Below are positions 33,322 through 42,192 of a stretch of 64,000 nucleotides of DNA, piece by piece. The stretch is taken from assembly GCA_024235675.1 (NCBI GenBank), contig JACKLZ010000001.1:496001-560000 (forward strand), given 5' to 3'. The position numbers and the translations under genes are program-made. Numbering within the stretch: the stretch's first letter is position 1; each line of letters starts with the position of its first letter. The notes under the pieces are model-generated. The model saw nothing but the letters and a program-made list of their open reading frames with translations. It ran no database searches and was not told the origin of the DNA. The stretch is from Zoogloeaceae bacterium. Lineage in GTDB: Bacteria > Pseudomonadota > Gammaproteobacteria > Burkholderiales > Rhodocyclaceae.

Positions 33322-36081
33322 TTACTGCAGCGCCTGGATGACCGGTTTGGCCTCCAGGTCGGCGAGTGCGGTTTCGGTGAATATGCGCAGACCGAGTTCG
33401 GGCCGGTAGCCGTGAATCTCGGTCACGTCCAGCGCGCGCATGAAGGCGATGATCTCCTGACTGATGACCTGGCCGGGTACCAGAATCGGGAAGCCCGGCG
33501 GGTAGGGAATGACAAACGTAGTGGACACCAGCTTGCGGCCCGTGGCGATTTCCTTTTCGATGGCATTGCCTTCGATGGGAATGTACTCGCACTTGCCTTC
33601 GTCATAGGCCAGGAAGAAGGCCGAGCGAATGTCGCCCTCGGGGGTGCCGTTGCCGGCGCTGAGGCGGAAGGCGTCGTGGAAGAAGCTGAAGTCGGGCAGG
33701 GGTGGGAGGTCTTCGCGCAGGGCTTTGACCTTGCGCTCGAAGATTTTCTTTTCGACCACGCTGGCGTCGTCCAGGCGCTCATCGAGTTCGCGCGCAATCT
33801 TCACCAGCACTTCGATCAGGTAGGCGATCGAGGAGCGCGTGGTGCCGATATTGGTCATGAACAAGACCGTATTGCGAGAAGTTTTGTTGATCTGGATGCC
33901 GTGTTTGTCCATCAGGATCTGGTTTTTGAAGGTGTCTCCGTCCCAACCCGAACCGGATACCGAGAGGGTAACCCGGGTGGCATCAAGCACAAACTCGTCT
34001 TCGCTCCAGGCTTCGGCAATATCGCTCCAGCCGTGCTCGGGGTCCCAGTAGCTCTTGATGCCGGACTTACGATACTCCGCTGGAATCATCTCGGCCACCG
34101 TCAGCACCTTAAAATATTTGCTGATCAGCGGATGGTGGTTGATCGCCTTGCGCAGCGACATGGCTTGCTCGACCTGACGCTGGATGAACTCGAAGCCTTC
34201 GAGCTCGACCTGCCGCCGGCCGATGTCCAGCGAGGCGATGATCTGGTAGTTGGGCGATGTGGAGGTGTGCGTCATATAGGCTTCGTGGAAGGCCTGTTCG
34301 ACCTCATCCTTGAAGTCCTGATCGTGCACATGGATCATCGAACCCTGGCGTAGCGACGTCAGCGTCTTGTGGGTCGACTGGCAGGCGTAGACGCGCACGC
34401 GTGCCTTTTCCGGGTCGGCCATCAGACGGGTCTTGAGCAGGGTTTCGTCATCGGCGTCGGCCATTTTTTCAGCATATTTGGCATAGGCGGCGCGGTATTC
34501 CGGTGACTTGAAGCGCTCACGTAGCAGGCCGGCGCAGTGCATGCCGGTGCGGCGCCGATAGGCCGGGCCGAAACGGGCAAAGGCAAACCAGGCTTCGTCC
34601 CACAGGAAGACGAGGTCGGGCTTGATGGCGAGGCACTCTTCCATGACGCGTTCGACGTTGTAGACCACGCCATCAAAGGTGCAGTTGGTGAGCAGCAACA
34701 TGCGCACGCGATCGAGCTTGCCGGCGGCCTTGAGTTCGAGCAGGCGATGCTTGATCTCGCGCATCGGCACGGCGCCATACATGGAGTAATCGTTGAGCGG
34801 GTAGCTGTCGAGATACACCACCTGCGCACCCGCCAGCACCATGCCGTAGTGGTGCGATTTATGGCAGTCGCGGTCGACCAGCACGATGTCACCGGGGCGC
34901 ACGATGGCCTGCACCACGATCTTGTTGCAGGTGGAGGTGCCGTTGGTGGAGAAGAAGGTTTGCTTGGCGCCAAAGGCGCGGGCGGCTTTCTCTTGCGCTT
35001 TCTTGATCGGGCCGTGCGGCTCGAGCAGGCTGTCGAGACCGCCCGAGGTGGCAGAGGTTTCGGCCAGGAAGATGTTCATGCCGTAGAACTCGCCCATATC
35101 CTTGATCCAGTGCGAGCGGGTGATCGACTTGCCGCGGCTGATCGGCATGGCATGGAACACGCCGGTTGGCTTGCGGGCGTATTCGGTGAGGGCGGTGAAG
35201 AAGGGCGCTTCGAAGCGGTCGGACACGCCGCGCAGGATGTTCAGGTGCAACTCGAGGTGGTCTTCCTGGTTGTAGAAGACGCGGCGGCAGTTGCCCAGAT
35301 TGGCGCCGGCGATCTCTTCGACCGACTGATCGGTAAACAGGAATACGTCGAGCTCGGGGCGCAGCTTGGCGATCAGGCGGCACAGTTCGGGGCCGTATTC
35401 CTTGGGCTCGACGTCCTGCAAGGCATCCTCTTCAAGCCGCGACATGTAGCGGTGGAGAATCTCCAGCGTTTGCTCTGACTCGAGCCGCAGGCCGTTGCGC
35501 ACCACGACGGTCTGCACGTTGTGGTTGAACATGACGGCGATCAACGCGTCGGTGAGGCTGGGGACGAATACCGGTTCGTACATGAACGGGTCTTCGGGCC
35601 GGCGCATGCTGGCCATGGTGCGACGCAGGTTGGCTTCCTGAATCGGCGTGAAGTTATCGACGAAGAGCACTTCGAAGTAGGGCAGCTCTTTGGGGCGCGA
35701 TTCGTTGGACTCGTCATCCGGGCTGCCTTCGATCAGCTCGTCGAGGTCGTGGTGATGCGGGTTGCGCCGATAGCTGTTGCTCATGAGCGCGCGGCAGATA
35801 TTGCGCACGATATTGGCGAGCGCGTCGACGCGGCCTTCTTCGAGCAGGTTTTCAATCCGATCAAAGGTGTCATGGCCGGGGAAGGCCCAGTACAGCTCGA
35901 TCGGGCGCAGCACTTCGATCAGTTCGCGGATCTTGCGTTCAGCGTCGAGGCGTCGCTTGTCGGTCAGGGTTTTCGTGAGTTGCTCGGTTGCTATGCGCAG
36001 ATTGGTCCAGCGGTCGGTGCGCAGCTGGAGGGCACTGTAATACTCCCCCAGCGACTTCTTTGGCTTGTTGCTTGCCTTCAT
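33322..36081 (-). CDS. Orn/Lys/Arg-type PLP decarboxylase, long form
   Basis: 919-aa fold-type-I PLP enzyme. An N-terminal wing-like region (about 1-330) precedes the major domain. That domain has SATSGGLDSLLEPHGPIKKAQE, FSTNGTSTCNKIVVQAI, VDRDCHKSHHYGMVL, LFLWDEAWFAF (PLP-pyridine Asp) and ACQSTHKTLTSLRQGSMIHV with the Schiff-base Lys572. The C-terminal decarboxylase domain ends with IPYPPGFPILVPGQVIS. It is longer than the 710-755 aa of E. coli AdiA/CadA/SpeC, with most of the extra length near the N terminus. The substrate cannot be deduced; arginine, lysine and ornithine all fit the family. It lies between the C45 gene and gdhB. Confidence 0.88.
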   Translation of the reverse strand: MKASNKPKKSLGEYYSALQLRTDRWTNLRIATEQLTKTLTDKRRLDAERKIRELIEVLRPIELYWAFPGHDTFDRIENLLEEGRVDALANIVRNICRALMSNSYRRNPHHHDLDELIEGSPDDESNESRPKELPYFEVLFVDNFTPIQEANLRRTMASMRRPEDPFMYEPVFVPSLTDALIAVMFNHNVQTVVVRNGLRLESEQTLEILHRYMSRLEEDALQDVEPKEYGPELCRLIAKLRPELDVFLFTDQSVEEIAGANLGNCRRVFYNQEDHLELHLNILRGVSDRFEAPFFTALTEYARKPTGVFHAMPISRGKSITRSHWIKDMGEFYGMNIFLAETSATSGGLDSLLEPHGPIKKAQEKAARAFGAKQTFFSTNGTSTCNKIVVQAIVRPGDIVLVDRDCHKSHHYGMVLAGAQVVYLDSYPLNDYSMYGAVPMREIKHRLLELKAAGKLDRVRMLLLTNCTFDGVVYNVERVMEECLAIKPDLVFLWDEAWFAFARFGPAYRRRTGMHCAGLLRERFKSPEYRAAYAKYAEKMADADDETLLKTRLMADPEKARVRVYACQSTHKTLTSLRQGSMIHVHDQDFKDEVEQAFHEAYMTHTSTSPNYQIIASLDIGRRQVELEGFEFIQRQVEQAMSLRKAINHHPLISKYFKVLTVAEMIPAEYRKSGIKSYWDPEHGWSDIAEAWSEDEFVLDATRVTLSVSGSGWDGDTFKNQILMDKHGIQINKTSRNTVLFMTNIGTTRSSIAYLIEVLVKIARELDERLDDASVVEKKIFERKVKALREDLPPLPDFSFFHDAFRLSAGNGTPEGDIRSAFFLAYDEGKCEYIPIEGNAIEKEIATGRKLVSTTFVIPYPPGFPILVPGQVISQEIIAFMRALDVTEIHGYRPELGLRIFTETALADLEAKPVIQALQ

Positions 36082-36147
36082 CTTGTGTCTCCTCGCCGAG
36101 GTCTGGGCCTCGTGCCGTGGTGTTCGGGGATGTGCCCCGTGGCTTTC

Positions 36148-37152
36148 TCAAGTCTGAATCTGTGGTTCGCCGAACTGTATGAGCCGCTCGCCCGGCGTGA
36201 AATGCGCGAACGACTGCGGCCAGCTCATGCCTGGCCAGAAGAAATCCGCCCGTCCCATCGTTGGCCAATACGCCGCCGAGTAGAGCGTGCCAAAGCCGCG
36301 TGAAAACGCGGTGGAATAGATCGGCGGTTTCAGGAAGGCGCCGATCAGCGTGTCGGCGGACAGCTCGCTATCCTGCAGCATCAGCAACAGGCGCCGATGC
36401 CGTTCTACCGTGGCCGTGGCGCTGGCGTGTTGATGCCACTCGATCTTGTGCTGGTGGTTGGTGGCGGCTGCGGTGCGGCGGATGTCGCCAGGCTTGCCCG
36501 GCGCGACATAGACCGTGGCGAACTCACCGGTGCGATCGACCACGGTGACGTTGTAGCTCATGTGCACCGGAATGCGTGCCAGCGCTGCTGTGGCCTCGGC
36601 TGTGGTGGTGCAGGTCTCGAGCACATAGCGCAGCACCAGCGGCACACCAAAGCCGTCCCCCACATCACGACGCCCGCCGAAGGACAGCGATACGGCGAGG
36701 CCGTCTTCGTTCATGCCATCGAGCAAGCCCCACAGGCAGTCGCTGACACCCATGACCTGCCGGCCATTCCAGGTGGTCTTGAGAACAACGCCTTCGCACA
36801 ATTGCGCGGGGTAGTCGTAATTGCGCACCAGCACCGGGTGCTCGCCGGACCATACCGCTTGCGAGCAGGCGGCGACATAGGGGGGCGGGCAGAACAGTGA
36901 CAGAAAGCGCGCTTCCAGATCGCCCCCGCCGGCCAGATTGACCAGGGTTTCGTAGGTGGGCATGAGCTCCGGCATGTGCTCGCGCAGCGCCCGCACGCAA
37001 GGCAGGTAGTAGGGGCGCGCCGCATCGCCGCTTTGCAGATACCAGCGCCGATACGAGGGCCAGAAAGCGTGGAACAGGCCCAGCCATGCCTCGCCCGGCT
37101 GAGTCTCCTCAACCGCGCGAAACAGCAGTGACTGGTTCTGGATAAGCGACAC
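36148..37152 (-). CDS. C45-family acyltransferase/amidohydrolase (Ntn-type)
   Basis: 334-aa protein of the acyl-CoA:6-aminopenicillanic acid acyltransferase-like peptidase C45 family. The probable autoprocessed nucleophile is Cys96 in YVAACSQAVW, followed by HPVLVRNYDYPAQ (family VxxRNxDY block), DCLWGLLDGMNEDGLAVSLSFGGR and THxx-type ATNHQHKIEW. I set the start at GTG 37152 (GGAG 10 bases upstream) because the longer frame to 37281 overlaps the previous gene in another frame. Members hydrolyse or form amide bonds. In this operon an amide of a polyamine or amino acid is a reasonable guess at substrate. Confidence 0.8.
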   Translation of the reverse strand: MSLIQNQSLLFRAVEETQPGEAWLGLFHAFWPSYRRWYLQSGDAARPYYLPCVRALREHMPELMPTYETLVNLAGGGDLEARFLSLFCPPPYVAACSQAVWSGEHPVLVRNYDYPAQLCEGVVLKTTWNGRQVMGVSDCLWGLLDGMNEDGLAVSLSFGGRRDVGDGFGVPLVLRYVLETCTTTAEATAALARIPVHMSYNVTVVDRTGEFATVYVAPGKPGDIRRTAAATNHQHKIEWHQHASATATVERHRRLLLMLQDSELSADTLIGAFLKPPIYSTAFSRGFGTLYSAAYWPTMGRADFFWPGMSWPQSFAHFTPGERLIQFGEPQIQT

Positions 37153-37168
37153 TTGCCGCGCGCTCCGA

Positions 37169-38740
37169 TCAGAGGATCTTGAACGCGCCGGCGGTCGGTG
37201 CCGGTTCGGCCAGCTCTTGCACGGTGCCCAGCGGATGGCCCTTGTAGCAGTTCTGGATGCCGCGGATCCAGTTTTGCGCACGTGCGTTGAGCGCGAAGTC
37301 TTCGGTCATGGAACGCCCGCGGGTGATGAGAATGCCCAGATCTGCGCCTTCGTAGCGATAGTCGCCCGGACCGGTGATGCGCAGCCAGTAGGCTTCGTTT
37401 TCACTCTCGACGGCGAGGCGACGGGTGTCGAAGCGGTGGTAGCTCACATTGCCGGCCTCATCCATGCGGTAGATGCCGGACTCCGGCGCCTGGTCGACGA
37501 TGTCCACCGTGTCGTCGGTGTGCTTCATCACCAGCTGGCTCCAGCTGTCGATGTACTTCGGGTTCTTCCAGCGCTCGTTCATGGCGGCCACGTCGAGGTC
37601 GAAGTCGGCGCCGCTGAATTCGAGCAGGTGAAAGAAGAACAGCGGGGCGTCGGCGTAGGCAAAGGCGGCGTGATTGGTCATCGGGCTGGCGCCGCAGATG
37701 CGCGGGTTGAGCTCGCCCAGATAGACCTCGTCGGTGTCCTGGTCGATGAGGAAGTCGAGATCGAAGTAGCCGCGATAGCCTTCCTTGAGCAACTGGTTGC
37801 CAAAGGCGTAGGCATAGTCGCGTGCGGTGATTCGGGCCTTTTCGGTGAAGGCGCCGGGGAAGACTTCATTGCCGCACCAGCCGCCCTTGTAGGGGGTGAG
37901 GTCTTTCTGGCCGACGATTTCGGTCAGCAGCGGGCCGACCACGGTGCCGCATTTGGTTACGCAGGCTTCGAGCGTGCCGCCGCGGCAGTTGATGCGCTTC
38001 ATGACCTTCACTTCGGGGTCTTTCACGATCTCGTCGGCGTACTTCTTCCATTCCTCTTCATTGGAGATGAAGAAGGTGGTGTGGCCGGAGTCGCCGAAGG
38101 CGGTCTGGATAACCAGATCGTTGCCGAGCTTGTGCGCTTCGGTCAGCTTGAGCAGGTGCTCATAGCTCTCGACCTTGGACAGTACGTTCGGCACCGAGGG
38201 CACGTTGGCCTTGTTGCCAATGCGCACGGTTTCCATCTTGTTGTCGCAGCGGGTGCGCAGCTCGGCGGAGGGGAACCACACCTCGATGCCCAGCTCCTTG
38301 CACAGCGCTTCGGTCTTTTGGTCAAACATCAGGAAAATCGCGACCGGATCGCCGCCGCGCCCCTTGATGTAGTCGATCACTTCCTTGTGCTGGAGCATGT
38401 AGTTGTTGATATCTTCGATGCCCTCGAATTCCGGGTGCGGCTGCTCGCTGGGCACGAATACGTTCGGGTGGCGGCCGTCGAAGCAATCGATGTAATTGAT
38501 GTGCTTGAAGTGGGGCACGCGCTCGTCCATGCCGGCCAGGTTGAAGTTGGTGGCACTGATGAAGTAGATCGGGCGCTCGTTACGGTGAAAGAACAGGCGG
38601 ACATCCGACATGCTGGTGATTTTTTCACTCATTTCTAGTCTCCTCTCGGGCGGTGCTGTTTGTGAGGGTTGCTGTTTGCTGCGGATGCCAAGCCAGACAA
38701 GTAGTGCAATGCTCAGACCCAGCAGCAGATATGTCGTCAC
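37169..38740 (-). CDS. ATP-grasp ligase, optional N-terminal membrane anchor
   Basis: The frame encodes 523 aa. GTG 38740 (AGAGGG 8 bases upstream, 20 bp after the nitrilase stop) gives a product with a membrane anchor, MTTYLLLGLSIALLVWLGIR, and a Pro-rich linker. An internal ATG at 38632, with a GAGGAGA ribosome site, gives a soluble 487-aa form beginning MSEKITSMSD. The catalytic domain is ATP-grasp: RCDNKMETVRIGNKANVP, DLVIQTAFGDSGHTTFF (glycine-rich loop), GYFDLDFLIDQDTDEVYLGELNPRICG split as Mg-binding Asp and ELNPR. Such enzymes join a carboxylate to an amine via acyl phosphate, or carboxylate biotin; no biotin carrier is nearby, so amide ligation is favoured. Exact substrate unknown. 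Confidence 0.8.
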   Translation of the reverse strand: MTTYLLLGLSIALLVWLGIRSKQQPSQTAPPERRLEMSEKITSMSDVRLFFHRNERPIYFISATNFNLAGMDERVPHFKHINYIDCFDGRHPNVFVPSEQPHPEFEGIEDINNYMLQHKEVIDYIKGRGGDPVAIFLMFDQKTEALCKELGIEVWFPSAELRTRCDNKMETVRIGNKANVPSVPNVLSKVESYEHLLKLTEAHKLGNDLVIQTAFGDSGHTTFFISNEEEWKKYADEIVKDPEVKVMKRINCRGGTLEACVTKCGTVVGPLLTEIVGQKDLTPYKGGWCGNEVFPGAFTEKARITARDYAYAFGNQLLKEGYRGYFDLDFLIDQDTDEVYLGELNPRICGASPMTNHAAFAYADAPLFFFHLLEFSGADFDLDVAAMNERWKNPKYIDSWSQLVMKHTDDTVDIVDQAPESGIYRMDEAGNVSYHRFDTRRLAVESENEAYWLRITGPGDYRYEGADLGILITRGRSMTEDFALNARAQNWIRGIQNCYKGHPLGTVQELAEPAPTAGAFKIL

Positions 38741-38760
38741 GATGGAACCCTCTTTGTAGA

Positions 38761-39753
38761 TCAGTATTTCGGCGGCTCAACGGGTGCTTCGAAGTGTGCC
38801 GAATCGGTGAAATCGGTTGGCGCGGCATGGACGCCCGGCGTCAAAATCGAACCGTCGGGCCCCGCGATTGCACCGGGCGGCGGGCTGACGCCGGCCCGCG
38901 ATCCGCGGGTGGGCTTGATCAATGGCCCCAGGCTGTTCAGGTAAGCATCCAGCTTGGCGTCGTGTTGGTAGACCGGAAATTGCACGGGTCGATCGCGAAA
39001 GCTTTTGAGTGTCTGGCCCAGGCCGCGAATGCCCACTTCCCGTTCGCGGCGTACCCGCGCCAAGTCAATTTCGACAGGGATGGTCTCTTCACCACCGCCG
39101 GCTTCGTGAATCACATAACCCGACGGGCCGACCACGATGGAGCGCCCGGTGCCGCAGTCGCCCACACCATTGATATCGAAGAAGTAGCACTGATTGATGG
39201 TGGCGCTGGCGCGCGCAATCGGCAGCTCGACATCCCGGTCGATGGTGTCGGTCATGGTCGGGTGCAGGATGCACTCGGCCCCCATGGCGACCAGCGTGCG
39301 GGTGGTTTCGGGAAACCACATGTCGTAACAGATCGATACGCCGAAGCGACCAATCTCGGGCACATCGAACACGCAGAACGCTTCGCCCGGCTTGATACCC
39401 GTTTCATAGGGCTGGAACGGAAACATCTTGCGATAGCGCGTGACCACATGCCCGTTCGGGTCGATGACCGGCGTGGTGTTGTAGATATCGTCGCCGACGC
39501 GCTCGAACAGCGAGCCCGGCAGTAGCCAGACGCCGTGCTTTTGGGCCATCTGGCAAAAGATCTGCTCGGCGGGACCCCCTGTGGGTTCGGCGTAGTGCGG
39601 CGACGGACCATACGGCGCCAGCTCACTGAACAACACCATCTGCACCCACGGGAAACGCGCCATCAGCACATCGAGCTTGCGGCCCATTGCGGTGATGTTT
39701 TCGTTCCGCGTCGAGATCTGCATCTGGACGCCGGCAATGGCAAACGGAATCAT
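38761..39753 (-). CDS. Nitrilase-superfamily amidohydrolase
   Basis: 330-aa carbon-nitrogen hydrolase with the catalytic triad Glu44 (LFSELAPYG), Lys109 (RYRKMFPF) and Cys142 (VSICYDMWFPE). The C-terminal extension of about 60 aa is Pro/Gly-rich and not part of the fold. Relatives hydrolyse amides and carbamoyl compounds such as N-carbamoylputrescine or aliphatic amides. The operon context (decarboxylase, ligase, PuuR-like regulator) suggests an amide in polyamine or omega-amino acid metabolism. It is 59 bp downstream of the regulator gene. Confidence 0.85.
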   Translation of the reverse strand: MIPFAIAGVQMQISTRNENITAMGRKLDVLMARFPWVQMVLFSELAPYGPSPHYAEPTGGPAEQIFCQMAQKHGVWLLPGSLFERVGDDIYNTTPVIDPNGHVVTRYRKMFPFQPYETGIKPGEAFCVFDVPEIGRFGVSICYDMWFPETTRTLVAMGAECILHPTMTDTIDRDVELPIARASATINQCYFFDINGVGDCGTGRSIVVGPSGYVIHEAGGGEETIPVEIDLARVRREREVGIRGLGQTLKSFRDRPVQFPVYQHDAKLDAYLNSLGPLIKPTRGSRAGVSPPPGAIAGPDGSILTPGVHAAPTDFTDSAHFEAPVEPPKY

Positions 39754-39812
39754 TCATTCGTCTCCGGTAGCGGGGGATACGTTGTTTTTGTTCTGCTGCT
39801 GGGCGTTTCTGT

Positions 39813-40403
39813 TCAGAACGACGGCGGCGAGCATGCGCTGATCAACTCACAGGTCTCGTCTCCGACATTCCGAAAACGGTGTGGCAGGCGGCTGTCGAAG
39901 TAATAGCCATCGCCCGGGCCGAGCAGCGTGCTCTGGTGACCGACAGTGACCTCGATACGCCCGCGAACCACAAAGCCGCCTTCTTCCGAGTCGTGCGCCA
40001 ACATGGTTTCACCCGTGTCCGCGCCAGGCGGATAGGTTTCACTCATGATCTGCATCGACCGCCCCTGAAGTTGATCGCCAAGTTGACGAAAGCGGATCGC
40101 GCCGTTGTCCATCACTTTCAATTGGTGCGCCGCGAAAAAAACGGGGGTGGACTCGGCCTCGTCAACGCCAGTAAAGAAGTCGGCCAATGACATCGGGAAG
40201 CCGGACAACACCTTCTTGAGCAGGGCGACCGAGGGGCTGGTCTTGTTCTGTTCAATGAGCGAAATCATGCCGTTGGTAACACCCGAGCGCCGGGCCAGCT
40301 CGCGTTGTGAAACACCTTTCTGGTGGCGAAGTTCGCGGATGCGCGCGCCCACGAACGGCGTATCCGATGAGGGCGTGCTATCGCTTGATATATTTGACAC
40401 CAC
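39813..40403 (-). CDS. XRE-family regulator with cupin sensor (PuuR-like)
   Basis: 196-aa regulator. N-terminal helix-turn-helix (ARIRELRHQKGVSQRELARRSGVTNGMISLIEQ in part, about residues 18-70) and a C-terminal cupin_2 domain (TGETMLAHDSEEGGFVVRGRIEV, LGPGDGYYFDSRLPHRFRN). The arrangement is that of PuuR, the putrescine-degradation repressor, and SutR/ClgR-type proteins. I place the start at GTG 40403, 8 bases after AGGAGG; the ATG at 40424 would put that strong ribosome site inside the gene. First gene of the putative operon down to gdhB, so probably autoregulatory. Confidence 0.87.
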   Translation of the reverse strand: MVSNISSDSTPSSDTPFVGARIRELRHQKGVSQRELARRSGVTNGMISLIEQNKTSPSVALLKKVLSGFPMSLADFFTGVDEAESTPVFFAAHQLKVMDNGAIRFRQLGDQLQGRSMQIMSETYPPGADTGETMLAHDSEEGGFVVRGRIEVTVGHQSTLLGPGDGYYFDSRLPHRFRNVGDETCELISACSPPSF

Positions 40404-40445
40404 GATCCGTGCCTCCTGACGCATCCGAGTTCGATTTCCTTCACA

Positions 40446-40564
40446 TGAGATTTAACTCAGCGGGCGAAAAACGGGGCGTACATTGCGCTGCAGAATTTCA
40501 GCCTGACGTGAATCGCATTGCCACCAAAGAGCGCTTCACCGGGCATGAGTGTTAAATATACTCA
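40446..40564 (-). promoter_or_regulatory. Two TGAG...CTCA palindromes upstream of the XRE-cupin gene
   Basis: TGAG-ATTTAA-CTCA (40446-40459) and TGAGT-GTTAAATAT-ACTCA (40546-40564) share ends and an AT-rich TTAA centre, 100 bp apart, in the 253-bp gap before the regulator. They are the best operator candidates for the cupin regulator. No firm promoter boxes found. The remainder of the gap shows no gene. Confidence 0.5.
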
Positions 40565-40656
40565 ACACTAACCGCAGGTAAAAAGCAAGCCTGTGAGCGC
40601 TGTCGAAGGTGCGTCACAAGTTGGGTGGATGTCTCGCCGGGGGGTGTGCGCAGGCG

Positions 40657-42141
40657 CTACCGGGCGGACGCTTTGAGGTGCCGCTCGACGATGCCGCACA
40701 GGCGACCGGCGGCCGCGTCAATGGCCTCCGAGGGCACCGCGGCGAATCCGAGCACCATGCCGGTTCGTCGATGACGGATATCGTCGTAGTACATCGACAG
40801 CGGACGAAAGACGATGCCGGCGTCCAATGCGTCGCTGGCCAGCGCTACATCATCGATTGGCGTCTTGAAAAAGTAGGGCAGGTGAAGCCCGGCCATGCCG
40901 CCGGTGGTGCTGACCGCGCCCTGAAGTCGGGATTCGATGGCGGTATGCAGCACGTTGCGGCGCTCCTGGTAGATGTTTCTGACGCGCTTGAGGTGCGCGC
41001 CGAGGTGACCCGCGTCGATAAATTCGGCGAGCGCGGCCTGTTCAATCATGCGGCCCTCGCGATAGAGCTCGGCATTGCCGATGGCGAACGACTCGGCGAG
41101 GTATTCGGGCACGACGAGATAGGCCAGGCGCAAGCCCGGAAACATGGCTTTGCTGAAGGTGCCGAGGTAGAGCACACGCTGTGCGCGCGACTGACCGAAC
41201 AGCGCGCCGATGGTATGCGGGTGGTAGCGAATTTCGTTGTCGTAGTCGTCTTCGATGATCCACGCGCCGCTGGCCTCGGCCTGCTCAAGCAGGCGCAGAC
41301 GGCGGGTCAGTGACATGACGACACCGGTCGGGTATTGGCTGGAGGGCGAGACGAACATCAGGCGCGGATCTTCACCGGGTGTGACTTCCGGCGGGTTGAT
41401 GCCTTCTTCGTCGACCGGGATCGGCACGAGCGACAAGCCGTTGGCGCGCAACACATTTCGGGCGCCCCAGTAACCCGGGTCTTCCATCCAGACCCGATCA
41501 CCCGGATCGCAGAGCATACGGGCGCACAAGTCGATCGCCTGATGCGAGCCGTTAAGGATCAGGATCTGTTGCGGGGTGCAGGACATCATCCGCGAGGCAC
41601 GCAGGTAGTTCGCCAGCGCGACTTTCAGGGGGCCATAGCCGCCCTGGCTGTAGCGGGCGAGGTGACGTTGCTCAAAACGTACATTTTTCGACAGCAAACG
41701 ACGCCAGGTCGGAAAGGGGAAGAGGCCAACGTCAGGCACCCCCGGTACAAACGCGCCGCCCTGGATGCGACTACTGTTGGCATTTCTCGCGATTTCCTTG
41801 CCTCGCAAGGACAGGGAAGCACCCGGCCGAGGCAACTCGAAGACGCCGGCCTTGGTGGCGGATGCCGCCGGGATGGCATCAGACACGATGGTGCTCGCCC
41901 CGCCACGGCTTTGCAGATAGCCCTCGACGACCAGCTGCTCATACACCCGCACCAGGGTGCTGCGACTGAATCCCAGTTCATCGGCCAGCACCCGGGTTGC
42001 CGGCAAGGGGGTGCCTGGAGGCAGCGCACCATCCAGAATCAGATGTCGAATTGCCAGATACAGCGTGGTACGTAGCTTGCGCCCCGAGGACTCCCGCTCG
42101 AATCGCTGCCGAATCAAGGTGATCTGATTAGGCGTGTTCAT
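40657..42141 (-). CDS. MocR-type (GabR/PdxR-like) transcriptional regulator
   Basis: 494-aa fusion of an N-terminal GntR winged helix (LRTTLYLAIRHLILDGALPPGTPLPATR, DELGFSRSTLVRVYEQL) and a C-terminal fold-type-I aminotransferase domain (about 130-490). The PLP-binding lysine lies in LGTFSKAMFPGLRLAY, with DDYDNEIRY upstream of it. MocR proteins sense PLP-linked ligands; GabR senses PLP plus GABA and activates gabTD. It is divergent from gabD, separated by about 165 bp, which supports a GabR-like role. Sensing of PLP alone (PdxR) cannot be excluded. Confidence 0.9.
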   Translation of the reverse strand: MNTPNQITLIRQRFERESSGRKLRTTLYLAIRHLILDGALPPGTPLPATRVLADELGFSRSTLVRVYEQLVVEGYLQSRGGASTIVSDAIPAASATKAGVFELPRPGASLSLRGKEIARNANSSRIQGGAFVPGVPDVGLFPFPTWRRLLSKNVRFEQRHLARYSQGGYGPLKVALANYLRASRMMSCTPQQILILNGSHQAIDLCARMLCDPGDRVWMEDPGYWGARNVLRANGLSLVPIPVDEEGINPPEVTPGEDPRLMFVSPSSQYPTGVVMSLTRRLRLLEQAEASGAWIIEDDYDNEIRYHPHTIGALFGQSRAQRVLYLGTFSKAMFPGLRLAYLVVPEYLAESFAIGNAELYREGRMIEQAALAEFIDAGHLGAHLKRVRNIYQERRNVLHTAIESRLQGAVSTTGGMAGLHLPYFFKTPIDDVALASDALDAGIVFRPLSMYYDDIRHRRTGMVLGFAAVPSEAIDAAAGRLCGIVERHLKASAR

Positions 42142-42155
42142 TGCATCGCACCATA

Positions 42156-42192
42156 ATTGGTATCAGCCTTTCTACAAAAATTGGACCAATAC
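42156..42192. promoter_or_regulatory. Candidate MocR operator between regulator and gabD
   Basis: ATTGGTAT (42156-42163) is followed by a palindrome ATTGG-A-CCAAT (42180-42190). The first contains TGGTAT, complement of the ATACCA half-site known for GabR; the second half-site is not exact. A TAGAAT at 42210 could be the gabD -10. Confidence 0.45.
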
